A DNA stretch of 64,000 bases. It comes from Agroathelia rolfsii (taxonomy: Eukaryota > Basidiomycota > Agaricomycetes > Amylocorticiales > Amylocorticiaceae). Position numbers and translations under genes: made by a program. This document shows, piece after piece, positions 46,265-58,496 of this stretch. The stretch covers positions 3,286,001 to 3,350,000 of the forward strand of contig JABRWF010000006.1 of assembly GCA_018343915.1 (NCBI GenBank). Reading direction: 5' to 3'. Positions within the stretch are counted from its first letter, which is position 1. Every line of letters begins with the position of its first letter. Below the pieces are notes generated by a model. That model searched no databases, was not told where the DNA came from, and worked only from the letters and a program-made list of their open reading frames with translations.

Positions 46265-49200
46265 ATGTCTAAAGGACGTGAAAAACTCAAGTTCACGAAC
46301 CCTTTCGACGTTATATTACCCGCAAGGGCCAGATCAGAGCCTTCAGTGCCTCATCGGGACACCAGCGGTTCCAACGACCCTTTCAAGAAAGCTAGAAAGG
46401 CACGACCGGGGACCACGTCAGCAGTTTCACACTTACATGACGGATTCAAGAATGCGGGGAAAGAACTAGCAGAGCAGCGACCGATGGCGTTCGGAGAGAT
46501 TCTGCAGATGCTGCTTCCCCCAAAGTTAGCTGCTGCGAAGGCGCCGACCGAGCCACGAGCAATCATGGAAAGGCTTAAGAAGATCGGAAAGACGTCTTGG
46601 CTTGTTTTCAAGCATGTACTCAAAGTGGTCCAGGCCGTATCCTCTTCATGTCCGCAGTTGCAGTGCGCACTTGAAGCCTTGTCCGTAGTTTTGGACCAGC
46701 TAGAGGTGCGTGTTATGATCCTACCCAGCCCAAGAGTTTACGCACTGACGTGCGGCAGCTCATGAAAGATGCTCAAGATGGATTCTTCGAAGTTTCCTCA
46801 AAGCTTTCGGCAGTCCAGTTCATTCTTTACCGTCATCGTCACTCGCCGGATGATCAAGCCCAAGAACGGTTGTCGAGTTTTGCGGAGTGAGTGTCGCGGT
46901 ATTCATATGATTATTGCTGAAAACGATTTCGAAGGTGGGCCAGCTCCATCAAAGTCTATATCGAAATGCACACGAAGCAAAATGCGGCCATTAGATTCTT
47001 CATTGCCAGTGAAGATCAACAAACAACAGTACAGCTCCTGCAATCGCTGGCTTCTATACTCGATTTTTTCATGGTGAGAATGTCTAATTGAATGCTCCCG
47101 CGGGTGAAAGGCCGACTGCTTTTTTTTTTAACAGCTCGATATCAATCTGAATGTCGAAGATCACGTAAGGAGACTGGAAATGGTATGTATTTTTTTACGA
47201 TATGGATCATGGTGGCCGTGCTCATAGTTCCCCATGTAGAAAGTGGATGACCTCGGTATGATCACTGCGCATGAGCTAAATGCACATAGCTAACGACTTG
47301 CTTAAAGCCGATCATGTCCAGCTTCAAGGCTTGAATCACGTTGCGGAAGCTGGTTGGAGCTCCCAGAGCGAAGATAAATGCCTGACGGGAACCCGCTGCA
47401 TCGTTATGTCGGATCTCATGGAATGGTGCCAGAACCCCGAGAAACCTCGTGTGTTTTGGCTGAGCGGCATGGCTGGGACGGGAAAATCAGCAATCGCGCG
47501 GACGCTTTGCGATAAACTGAGCAGCGCTCATTTGCTTGGAGGAAGCTTCTTTTGCTCAAGACGTGGCTCTACCGCGCAGCGAGATATTAGGCGTATCATA
47601 CCAACGTTAACACGACAGTTGGCTCGTTTAGACCCTGAATACAGACATAACGTCGTGGAATGTCTTAAACGGGACTCGGATATCTCCGCCGCTACTATCG
47701 AAAAACAGCTGGAGCAACTGCTGATAAAACCATGTTCCGATGCTCTACGCTCGTTGCCGACACCGCTGATCATCGTTGTCGATGCTCTTGACGAAGGTGC
47801 TGAAGCTGACGAGACGGCACGGCTGCTAGAAGCTATCCTGAAGACAGCGGAGCGTATGCCGTTCCGATTTTTCCTCACAAGTCGACCAGAGAGTCATATT
47901 CGAGAAAGATTCTTGAAGCCTTCATCCTCGACTCGCACGATTTTGCGCTTACACGAAATCGAAGACAGCATGGTCAAAGCTGACATCGAACTCTACGTCA
48001 AGCATCGTTTGAACAAAATCAAAGACTCGGATCAGAAGCTGCCCGATGAGTGGCCAACCAGCGCGCAAGTCCAGAAGCTCGCAGACCGGGCTGACAAGCT
48101 GTTCATATACGCATTTACGGCCTGCAACTACATCAAACGCGATCCTGTCAATCGATTAAACATCATCATCCAGACGGCCGTCAACAACGAGCGACCGCTA
48201 ATGCAGCGGCTAGACGATATGTACACGCTCATTCTGGACGAAGCAAAGAACGCCGAAAACGCTGGACGAGATATTGTGTCAGATATTCAGAAATGTCTGA
48301 CTGCGCTCGTATGCGTTCAAGAGACGCTATCTGTGATCGGTCTTGCATCGTTAATGGAAACAAGCCCCGAGCGGATCAGGATTGTGATGGACGATCTCCA
48401 TTCTTTGATTCTCGTACCAGAGTCGAACGATGACGGACCGGTGACGACTCTTCATGCATCACTGGGCGACTATTTAACGGACGAACAGCGCTCGAAGCAT
48501 CACGTGATTACGAAAGATGCAGCAAATTGGATTCTTTTGCGCCGCTGCTTCCAGGTCCTGACTCAGGAACTTCACTTCAACGTTTCGCGGGCTACTACAT
48601 CATTTCTCAGCAACGACCAACAGCGATTAAAACTCCCTCATACGCTAGTTTACAGTTCTGCTGAATGGGTTCGTCACATGACAGAAATCACTCCTTCGGA
48701 AGAGTTGTTGACGACGGTTATCGCTTGGGTCAAGAGCACATTGATCCCGAAGTTTCTGTTCTGGCTTGAGGTTATGAGCGTCGCCAAGAAAGTCGACGAT
48801 ATACCAGGAATGCTGCGAATGTTGCTCAGATTTGTCGAGGTATCTCCTTCTAGCGCGATGGTTTTCGGGTTTGGCCTCTGATATTGTTTATTATTTGGAT
48901 AGGAGCGGGACCAGCAAGACGTCGCGGAATTTCTGCGTGATGCGCTTTCATTTGTGAACGGATCGCGCGAGGCTATCGAGCGGAGTACACCGCATATATA
49001 TTTATCTGCGCTTGCCCTATGTCAGCAAGAATCACGTATCAAGAGGGAGTTTGCGGACGAATACGGCGGCATACCATTGGCATACTGGAATGGGATTGTC
49101 AGATCTAAGGTGTGGTTGCTGTGCATTGGCAAGCCTGCGAACACGGAGAACATTTTCGACATCTTGCAGGACCAGACAGTGGGCGCCCAGGGTCGGGAGA

Positions 49201-50761
49201 TCAGTGCTGTGGAAGCGAAACCATTGGGTATGCACACCGGGATAATATTCTCCGTCGCGTTCTCGCCGGATGGCAGGTATTTCGCCTCTGGCTCGGGTGA
49301 TGACACGGTGCGTGTGTGGGATGCGCTATCGGGCCGGCAAATGATTCGGATGGGGCCATTCCATGAACACCCTAGTCTGGTTCGATCTATCGAATTTTCG
49401 CCGGATGGCAAGTATATTGTCTCTGGCTCAGGTGACGGTACGGTGCGACTATGGGATGTACATTCTGGTCGGCTGGCAATGGAGCCACTCCAAGGACATA
49501 CTGGCTTGGTTTACTCTGTCAAAATTTCGCCGGATGGCAAGTATATCGTATCCGGCTCGTATGACGCCACAATACGTTTGTGGGATGCGAAGACGGGCCG
49601 GCCGATAATGAAAATATCAGAAGGGCACACGAGTTCGGTGTACTCCGTTGCATTTTCGCCGGATAACAAGCGCATCGTCTCTGGCTTGGATGACAAAACA
49701 GTACGTGTGTGGGATGCGAAGAAGGGCCGGCCCATAATGAAGCCGTTGGAAGGACATGCAGAATTAGTCAGCTCCGTTGCATACTCGCCGGATGGCAAGT
49801 ACATCATCTCTGGCTCGCGTGACGGAACAATACGTATATGGAATGCGAAGACGGGTCGGCCGATGATAGAGCCATTGCAGGGGCATACGGGTGAGGTCAA
49901 TTCCGTGGCATTTTCACCGGATGGTAAGTATATTGCCTCGGGCTCGGATGATAGGACTGTGCGCATTTGGGATGTGAAAACGGGCACGCTGGTGCTAGGA
50001 CCATTACAAGGACATATGCAATGGGTTCGATCTGTTCAATTTTCCCCTGATGGAAAGTATATCATCTCAAGCTCGGATGATGGAACAGTGCGTGTATGGG
50101 ATGCACAGATTGCTCGAGGCAAGTTTATATTTCTTTGTTTATTAAAGAGAGCCATCTAACCAAAGAGTGTAAATGGTTCTAGAAACAACCCACGAAGCTA
50201 CTAATTCCGTTTCATCCTTAGACAACGACATCCCGCTCCAAAATACACCTCCTACTACTCCGGTTCATTCTATATCTAGTCCAGCTGCCGTAACGGACGG
50301 TGTTTGCTTTTCGCCACATACCCATCATAGCTTCTCCCTCCCCTTTGATCTCCTACCCTCAACTTCTGTCAATCCTACTAGTGATCTCCGAGATATTTTT
50401 ACCATTTATCCTAAGAGATCCGGATGGATTCTTGGTCCTAACAATGAGCTCTTCCTTTGGATTCCAGCTGATATTCGGTCCTCGCTATGGTTTCCTCATA
50501 CTACAGATCTTGGGTCGGAAGAAAAACTATATCTGGACCTGTCTGAGTATTCTTGTGGATCTCGCTGGACAGACTGTCGTCGCCCTTTGGCTTCAGATCA
50601 GATAAGTTTAGGAATTACAGATAACAGTATTATTGGAGGTGAGTAACATTTGCATTGGTTTTTTAAATGTCTTTCTCAATAATATTATAGGTTGCGAACC
50701 GGATAATGCTATATCCAACTGCGACACCTCTCGGGATTATGCGCTGACTGAGTCGATATAA
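46265..50761 (+). CDS. NACHT-WD40 STAND NTPase (fungal NLR-like)
   Basis: Roughly 1,300 residues in about nine exons. An N-terminal helical region (to about 250) with basic and hydrophobic stretches is not a domain I recognise. The NACHT NTPase follows: Walker A GMAGTGKSAIAR near residue 315 and Walker B LIIVVDALDEG near 420. A winged-helix/helical region then runs to about 880. Seven WD40 repeats (49230-50118, about 43 residues each) share the pattern SVAFSPDGKYI, SGS-D-TVRVWD, and are nearly identical in their cores. A C-terminal segment (50183-50640) reads RSGWILGPNNELFLWIP, the module often found after WD repeats in these mushroom proteins. In fungi, such STAND proteins are linked to heterokaryon incompatibility and non-self recognition; a role here is inferred. 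The intron at 50119-50182 is GC-AG. Confidence 0.9.
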
Positions 50762-52240
50762 TGGCAATATTTGATATGTAGCAGCCGTGATAATACACTA
50801 GCCATATTATATTGACAATAAATCATATGAAGTATTTTACTTGTGCAACAACAACAGCGCTATATCTCGGACCATCATCTTCAGCATCTAAACCGTGATC
50901 ATCAGAAGTGTGGTCTGATTAGATTTCTTTTTATTCTTTTTATTCTTTTTTTTTACGAAATCTCATATTCTATTCGCACGATTTTCTCTTTCACATCATA
51001 TGACAAATGACAGCCTGGCAAATTTTTTAATAACTTAAAACTTACGACAGATCTTACAGGGCCGGATCATCAGTCACGTACAGTGCGCATCCCCAGCGCT
51101 TGGCATTATTTTTGTCAAAGCACCTATTATCGCCTGCTTCAAATAGCTTGAGAGTCTCTAGGTCCATCACGGAGTACCCGATGAGCTTCTTTTGGGAATA
51201 CAAATCCGGATTTGGGCCGCGCCATGGGCTGTATATCCTTACATTTCGGTGCTATAAAGCTAATCCTTGATAGTTTTCCCATGTCAAACCATGCTGGTCC
51301 CGAGATATCTAAAAGGTCACGCCTGTACAGAATGGGGAAGTATGTCACTATTGGGCCTGGATGTGGATAGGGCTACATACTAAGCGTCATCTCAACGGTA
51401 TTATTGATAGCTTTGCAATCATATATAATCTGCATTCATGATTTGAGAGTATGAATAGTAGGCTGTTAAGCGCCAAATCAATTGTTGTTACATGTGCCCA
51501 CTCACCATCTCGAAGTGCCTGAATTTGACTACAGTCCTTAATATAAATAAATCTGTCGATTATATCATGAATCTATTAAAGCGTTGAAGCAAGGAAAAAT
51601 CAAGTTAGGTATTGAATATTGAATAATGGCAACAGAAAACAATATCCCAACCGCTGAAAACCGTTATAAAGCTATTTGAATCTTAAATGGGCATCTCCGC
51701 CATTTGTATCATTTGTATTGCCCACCGTCCATGGGCAGAGGGTATTAGTCCACCTGAAATAACAATGCATCAATGCGAGCAAAGGGATTTATTCGGTCCA
51801 AAAAAGCATTCCAACGTTCTGATATTTGTGCTGTCAGTGGGAAATACAACAGCATGCTTGGCGCCATTCTTCAAGATGTCGTTGAGAATGATTAGTTGGT
51901 CGGGATGGAGATCCAGTATGGGCGTAGGAAACAGGTCTACGCCCAAGGCAATAAGCTTCGGATATGTATTGCTAACATGCCTGACTTTTTTGGTACGCAA
52001 AAACGAGATGCAGAGTACTAAGCAGCTTATTTGGAGCCAAACAAGATAACACTAAATGCGGGAGACGTCAACGCTACTACATATACCGTTCGTACTCAAT
52101 TGTAGAACAGCAGGTCTACTAGCTTTAGGGTATTCATGAACGGCGCGAAAGTCGTAAGCGAAGTAATAAAAGTGCAGTTATAATATCATCTGTATCATCA
52201 CTCATGAAACTAAGCCCCTAGCCTATGCTCAAATTCAGGC
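50762..52240. other. intergenic; possible decayed minus-strand gene
   Basis: Two minus-strand open stretches (51139-51348 and 51770-52000) contain plausible coding residues, for example LIALGVDLFPTPILDLHPDQ and RRDLLDISGPAWFDMG. Short potential exons lie between them. Joining them creates stops in each phase I tried, so this may be a broken gene of unknown family or chance. T-rich sequence at 50925-50960 fits the 3' flank of the NACHT gene. Confidence 0.3.
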
Positions 52241-54597
52241 CTAAGCCATAAACGTCGACCCAAGCTCAAATCCAAACACGCCTCCAAGCCCACTTCCATC
52301 GTTCACTTCCATAGTGCTATTACTACCACCTCCCGCACTACCTACACCATTCCCGGTCTCTGCGCGCATAGCGCGATTAGCAGCCTTCCTCGCATGCTTG
52401 AGTGCCTTACGCCCAAGCGGGTTAAACTTGGCCATCCCCTGACGCGCATGCTCATCCACGGGTGCGTCATACGTCGGTACGTCTTTTTTCACAATCCGTG
52501 CACGTTTGGCCGCGCGCGCGGTGTATTGGTTATCTGTTTGTTCTTGAAGTAATTGTTGAGTAGAAGAAGTGACAGTGACGACGGACGGTGAGCGAGAACG
52601 CTTGCGCGGGATGCGCGGTGCAAGGTCGTCTTGGTCCATTGTCTCTGTTTGTGCGCTATCACGCGGAAGTGAAAAAACCCACGATTGTATTATGAGTCTT
52701 GAAGGGAAAAGATATGATGAAGACATTGAGCTACTCACACATCCTCATCCATCATCTCGTCTCCATCACCTCCATCCTGCTCCATACTATCTTTGTCACC
52801 ATTTCCATCACCAAACACATCCGCATCGGCAGCACCAAACAACCCCGCGAGTTCAAACGGCTTCCCAAGCTCTTTCACGATCTGCGCATATCCGACGTTC
52901 TCCGCGCCGGGAGCAATCATCGTCCCCGTTGCTGTCTCCCCAGCCGCTAAGGCATTACTACCAGCATTGGCGACGATAGAGGGGATAGAAGATGGGTGTA
53001 TTGTAGGTGGGACTGAGAAGTACGGAATTTTGTGTTGATTCCAGTCGCGTAGGATTTGGCGTGCGGCGGAGAGGATATCGGGGGTACCGCCCTAAATTAG
53101 TTTTTGTTTAAAGAGATTATTTTTGACTTCAATATGGCTTCCAGACCCACCTTGAGCAAACGGCCGGTAGTAAGCGCCACCATGGTGAGGAATTCAAGTA
53201 CAGAGTTGATGTGCGGGATGTTATATATCTTGCATAGTGTCTCGTGCTCTGTCCGCGACAAGATCTCTTCGACTAAATAACAAGGATCAGTCAATTTCAT
53301 GATCCAAATCTCGGAAATTAGGAATGAAATAAAATGGGGGATGAAGAGATATCGCCCTCACCAACTGAAATTGGATCCTCAACATCCTCAACTTTGACTA
53401 CGTTCCTGAGCAACACACTGCCCTTTTGTGTACCTGCTCTTTTATTGATACCATTAATATCTTCATCGTCATCGTCGAAGATGACACCAGGTGAGTCAAC
53501 GATGCGCAAGCCGCGTTCGAGCTGAATGGACTGTAGATCTTTGGTATGACCCGGTTGGGCGGCGACGGCGCATACCTATTTCATTTTGAATGAACGAAGA
53601 GAGGATAACAAATCAAAAGGCCATCCTATGAGGGGGAAGAGAGGCATCATATCAAGTTTCACGAACCTTGGACCGTTTCAATGAGTTAATTAGGCTGCTC
53701 TTGCCTACGTTTGGGAAACCGACAACACCGACGGTAACGCTCTGTGCCGCGCTCGGTTTAAAAGTTTTGAGGAGCTTGAGCAGTGCCGGCGCTGTAGTGG
53801 AAGACAGATTTGTTCGCTGGTTTTGTGATGCAGATCTGAATGGCAGCGTCGGTGTCGAGTGACGAAGGTAGCGAAGCCACGCTTGCGCGTTGTCTTTTGG
53901 TACGAGATCTGACGATGGGGCGAAAGGCATGTTAAGATTATTAGCAACCAGAGATGGTATCTGTGATAGGATTGCGCGAACACACATACCGATTTTGTTC
54001 AGCACAAATACAAGTTTCTTCCCCTCATGTTCGCGCCGCCTCACCTCCTCTTCGACGAGTCGACTGCGACACCCTTCTGGGTCGCGTGCGTCGAGGACCT
54101 GTATGACAATGTCACTCTGTTCGATCACTTTATGTAGTGTGCGGACATAATGCCGTTGGATCTGCTCTTTCGTTCGTAGACGTTCCTCAGCTTCGAAAGA
54201 GAGAGAGGATGGGCCTGCTGAAGAAGAAGCAATGGAAGCGGCGGCTTCAGCTGCCTGCTCTGCGAGAGTGGAAAGACTGGGTTCGCTGGCCATCGTAGAG
54301 TCCGGATCTTGGCTTGTTATCGATGATACTGGTTTCTATTTGAGTGTAGCGTAACACTCAGTATTAATACGCTAACAGATATTATGGAAAGGCGCAAACG
54401 ACTCACGGCCTGTAGTCGCTGTTTTTCTGCATTGCGTACTTTGAGATCGGGCAAGCGAGGGACACCAAGATCCTTCTTGAGTTCTGTGCATCAAGGGCAT
54501 GAATTGCTTCAGTTTTCTGTTGCAATCTTCTTGCTAGTGCGTCAGTAGCATAGTAACTAACTACTCTTGGTTGGTAGAGGTTTTGTCTTGAGCGTTT
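52241..54597 (-). CDS. NUG1/GNL3-type nucleolar GTPase; N-terminus unresolved
   Basis: This is a circularly permuted GTPase of the YlqF/YawG group, required in fungi for 60S ribosome maturation and export. The permuted order is visible: Asp-rich DARDPEGCRS, then G4 VFVLNKI joined over an intron to DLVP, then G1 GFPNVGKSSLI, then G3 RIVDSPGVIFDD. The first clear exon reads LKKDLGVPRLPDLKVRN and an earlier one may add TLKTKPLPTK, but the Lys-rich N-terminus expected for the family is not found before 54600. The C-terminal part is unusually long, acidic then basic (DGGDGDEMMDEDV, then KRARIVKK), and ends VFGFELGSTFMA. The first LTR of the nearby cluster starts 441 bp upstream. Confidence 0.88.
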
Positions 54598-55037
54598 CTA
54601 CATCAAGGAAAGATATTCAAGTTGGATTCAGATCCTAAAGAGCTAGGCACTGTGCGAGTGCGATCATGTCTTACTATTTCTTCCCATTGTCATAATAAAT
54701 CCTTGGCTGATCTAGGACACTTCCAGGCCTAGGTAATAGCGGATGAGCAGATGATTGTTATGATGAAAAAGGATTAGAGCCAAGGATAACAAAATTTGCT
54801 TCCGGTAATTAGTGGGCCAAACTATAAATTGTCAAGTCAACAAATAAGTGTTCCAGCCTCCGGTTAGAGAAACAAAGCAATAAGACAACAATATATATTA
54901 GCATGTAAATTAAAAAGGTATGTGTATTATGAGAAAAAGATATGAAAAATTTACAAGTTACTGATAATAAACAGATGGAAATTTTCCAATAGCAGTGTAA
55001 TAATTGGACTGGCAGAAGACAAACTCTGAACAAATAA

Positions 55038-56842
55038 TGTTGAAAGATATGCATATTTCAATACATCCAATCTTTCTAAATATTCCAATGAACACTTCAA
55101 TAAATCAGTTTATATCTCATCTATCACTATTATTTATTTCAAGAATTTACAACCATTAGTTGTGGAGATATAAAGTAATCATTCATTCACTTTATTCTGA
55201 ATATTTCCAAAATATATTCATATTTCAATATTCATTTCTTAAAATCATTTAAATATTCATTTTAAATATCTTTTATTTAAACAATTCACTTTACTTACTA
55301 ATACACAATTGTGATTATAAATCAGCTTATAAATCACACAAATAAATTAGTAATCACCTTCAAAGATATTAGTAATATTTGAGATATATTACTAATATCA
55401 CTTTCCTATTCATTCAAATATTCAATTTGCTTACAAATACTATACTTAGCTTACAGAGCGGATTTGTCAGTATAAACCTTATGCTATTTGCTTACCAAGC
55501 AGATTACTTAAGCAAAGACATTGCTTATAAATCCTTCAGAAATTAGAATATTTTGTAGTATATAAACCCTAGCTAAATCAGCTGTAAAATATAAGTTATT
55601 TCACTCGAAAATAGTGAGTTAAATAGTCTACAGGACTAGCTCCTAGGGTACTAACTTCACCCCAGACTTACAAAGTCTACAAGACAAGATCAGAAGCATT
55701 TCCTCAAGGAAATAAAGTAGGTAGTCTCAAAGGGACACCAGCTATAATCTTATCTTAAGTATAGCAAAGTTACTAATTGCTTCCTACCTAGGAAACCTTG
55801 CCTATTCTTAGGAAACAACCCAAGCCTGCTGTTACGAGTCGCTCGTTGTATTATAAATTTATTTAGAATTTTTCATTATTTTTCCGATTTTTCTCTGATT
55901 TTTCTCTATTTTTTGATATATAACTTGTATATTACATAAGTATAAGTACTTTGATGACTAAGCAAGTCATGTGATCAGTTATCATGTGACTGGCCATCAT
56001 GTGACCACTAGTCATGTGACATATTATGTAAGCTATGACTCACTATGGTGCAATATTGCATTATACTTAGCACCACTGTGCACAGACCATGGACCCCGTG
56101 CACAGACCAGGTAGAAGTAGTATATAACCCTATAGGGCCTCTGCCTAAAGACCCCAGATTCATTCTCTTTGTCTTCAGGTAAGCACAAGTAGTGCTTTGT
56201 ATCAAGTAGTTACTAACATAATAAAATCTTTGTCTTTAGAGTCCCTATCTATCCCTCTCCCTACCTCCTCTTAAATCCTCTCTGCTTTGTGCTAAGAGGT
56301 TACAAGTGTGCTTCATGCTACTTGTAGTTGAGGTGTGCTTAGTGCTACCTCTGTGAGCTTGCATAAGACAGGTCCAGCCCATTAATGGTGACCATTTACA
56401 ATAGCTGTAACACAAAACTACATTGTGCTTAGTGCACGCACCTAACAAAGCTTTATGCCTAGTTAGCTAGGGTTAAGATACCTCAACCCCTATCTGCATA
56501 CACAAGAAAACTTGTGTCTTGACTATAGACCTTGCTTGAAAGTCTTGTAGACTTGGAGTAAAGCTTGGTGATAGGAAAGCTCGAGTTTGAGTAAAAATAG
56601 AGACCAGGTACAGAGAAGTGTACACCCCTGCATCCCAAGTCCTGGGAAGAGTAAAAAAGGCCTTACTGCCTACCCCATACCTTTGAGGGGTTTCTGTGGA
56701 CTTTGGTTGAGTTTTAGTGACAAGAGTCAGGTGTGCTCTTGACACCTGCACTTTTCTCTACAAGTAAGTGTTTGCTTCACAACAGGTAACTTGTGAGCTA
56801 GTATATAGCCACACTATACAACCCAAGAACTACTATAGTTCA
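55038..56842 (+). mobile_element. family C LTR interrupted by a solo family A LTR
   Basis: The family C LTR begins TGTTGAAAG and ends TATAGTTCA. Its sequence is continuous if 55830-56749 is removed: CAAGCCTGC joins to ACTTTTCTCTAC as in the intact copy at 57984-57998. It is AT-rich without ORFs. Its own flanks (AATAA / ATAAA) do not give an exact duplication. Confidence 0.8.
55825..56749 (+). mobile_element. solo LTR, family A, with 5-bp target duplication
   Basis: The 915-bp LTR (55830-56744) starts TGTTACGAGTC and ends GTGCTCTTGACA, flanked by CCTGC at 55825-55829 and 56745-56749. It belongs to the same family as the chromovirus LTRs at 1-569 and 8271-9226. Because the insertion site lies inside a family C LTR, family C arrived here first. 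Confidence 0.93.
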
Positions 56843-57080
56843 ATAAATAACTCGTGCACTCCAAATGAAAAACGTCAGCTTAAAATCAAAGACAAGGGAT
56901 AAAGTGATTAATACTTACCTTACTTTGGATCACCTTTCACCCAAGATTCCACATGTTGATGAGAGCTATGTAAATGCCACTTCATAGTCCTTGATTTAGG
57001 TCTCTTGTCTGCAATGATGCAGAATGAGATGTAAGACTAGCTTTTGTAGAAGACTTTGGCAATTTAAATGATACTAGTAG

Positions 57081-58086
57081 TGTTGAAAGATTGAATATTT
57101 ACAAGCTTCATATCTTTCTAATAATTCCAATGAATACTTCAAATAATCATCTAACATCATGTCATACATGATTATTTATTTCATGATTTTACAACCATTC
57201 ATTGTTGAGATATTAACAATTCTTTACATGCATATATTCTTTTATTTAATATTTTCAATATTTCATTATATCTAATCTTATCAGAGATAAGATCATCATA
57301 TCTGAAGTCACTTGACTTTATCATTTATGAATATCTTTTCATAAATATTAAACAATTCCATTTAAATATTTATTTCTAAATAATCATTGTGAATATTACT
57401 AATTGATTTTTCACGCCCTAGATCCTTGCTTATAAATCACCAAAATATTTACTAAGCAAATTCATAATATTAGTAATATTTATAAAATATTACTAATACA
57501 GATCTAATAATAGGATATTGAAATCAATAGACATTTTCACTTACTAATACTATACAAATTACTTACTAAGCACACAGATTGCTTACCAAGCATATTATTC
57601 AGCAAATAGGAATATTACTAAGCTGATTTATAAGCTGATTTGTAAGCAATCTTTCTTACTAAGTAGATTAGATAAGTACAGGATTGGCTTACTAATCTTG
57701 TAGAAATTAGAATATTTTGTATTATATAAGCACCAGCAAATTTGGCTGGAAATAACAAGTTATTTCACTCGAAAATAGTGAGTTAAATAGTCTACAAGAC
57801 TAGCTCCTAGAGTACTAACTTCACTAACAGACTTACTAAGTCTACTATAAGACAATAAGCCTTTCCTAAAGGGAAAACAAGTAGGTAGTCTCAAAGGGAC
57901 ACCGGCTATAGTCTTATCTTAAGTATAGCAAAGTTACTAAACGCTTCCTACCTAGGAAACCTTGCCTATTCTTAGGAAACAACCTAAGCCTGCACTTTTC
58001 TCTACAAGTAAGTGTTTGCTTCACAACAGGTAACTTGTGAGCTAGCATATAGCCACACTATACAACCCAAGAACTACCATAGTTCA
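57081..58086 (+). mobile_element. family C LTR (intact copy)
   Basis: About 1,006 bp, starting TGTTGAAAGATTG and ending CCATAGTTCA, in the same orientation as the interrupted copy 238 bp away. The flanks (AGTAG / TTAAG) do not match, so it is not a simple solo insertion. Its right end truncates the coding remnant at 58087. Confidence 0.8.
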
Positions 58087-58496
58087 TTAAGTAGATTAGG
58101 TGTGTTACCACCAAAACCATACTGTAATTGAAGATGGGCAAATGCAGTGGAGAACTCCTTCTCAGGGTGGGGTAATGTTGAGGAAGACGTAGTAGGTGAT
58201 GCAGCCTCATCCCGGGATGATGTCGACCTTATCTGCCTTTTCGTAGGAAAAGGCGTTGGTCCATGCCTGCCAATGCCGTACATAGACTGGAGCTATGCAA
58301 AAGCGCTAGAGTAGTCCTTTGAAGCGTTGGATGCCGTTAAATGCGTAGTAGAGTGGTGGGGCGAGGCACTTTGGTGGCTGATTGTAGATGTCAAGGATGC
58401 GTTGGATTGGGTGAGGAAGTTTGATAAGTTCATGATTAATGCAACGTCGGAGTAACTGAGGGTAAGTGATAGTGCAAGTGAAAAAAATGCTCGCAA
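58087..58496 (-). pseudogene. gene remnant with an in-frame TAG, truncated by an LTR
   Basis: One minus-strand frame reads SKDYSSAFA, then TAG (58293-58295), then LQSMYGIGRHGPTPFPTK and later EKEFSTAFAHLQLQYGFGG. The two blocks repeat each other: K(D/E)(F/Y)S(S/T)AFA-x-LQ-x-x-YG. Since position x is His in the second repeat, a CAG/CAT-type codon to TAG change is plausible. The frame ends exactly at the LTR boundary (58086/58087), so the rest of the gene is missing or elsewhere. Family not recognised. Confidence 0.55.

Noticed and set aside
49511..49987. 158-residue open frame antisense to the WD40 repeats
   Set aside because: It is the shadow of the repeated WD40 codons; repeats on the sense strand make the antisense frame open as well.
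51139..52000. F-box-like gene on the minus strand
   Set aside because: Fragments look coding but I could not join them without stops and no F-box motif is visible.
55038..58086. A full-length family C element with two LTRs
   Set aside because: Only 238 bp separates the two LTRs, with no coding, primer-binding site or polypurine tract, and outer flanks do not match.
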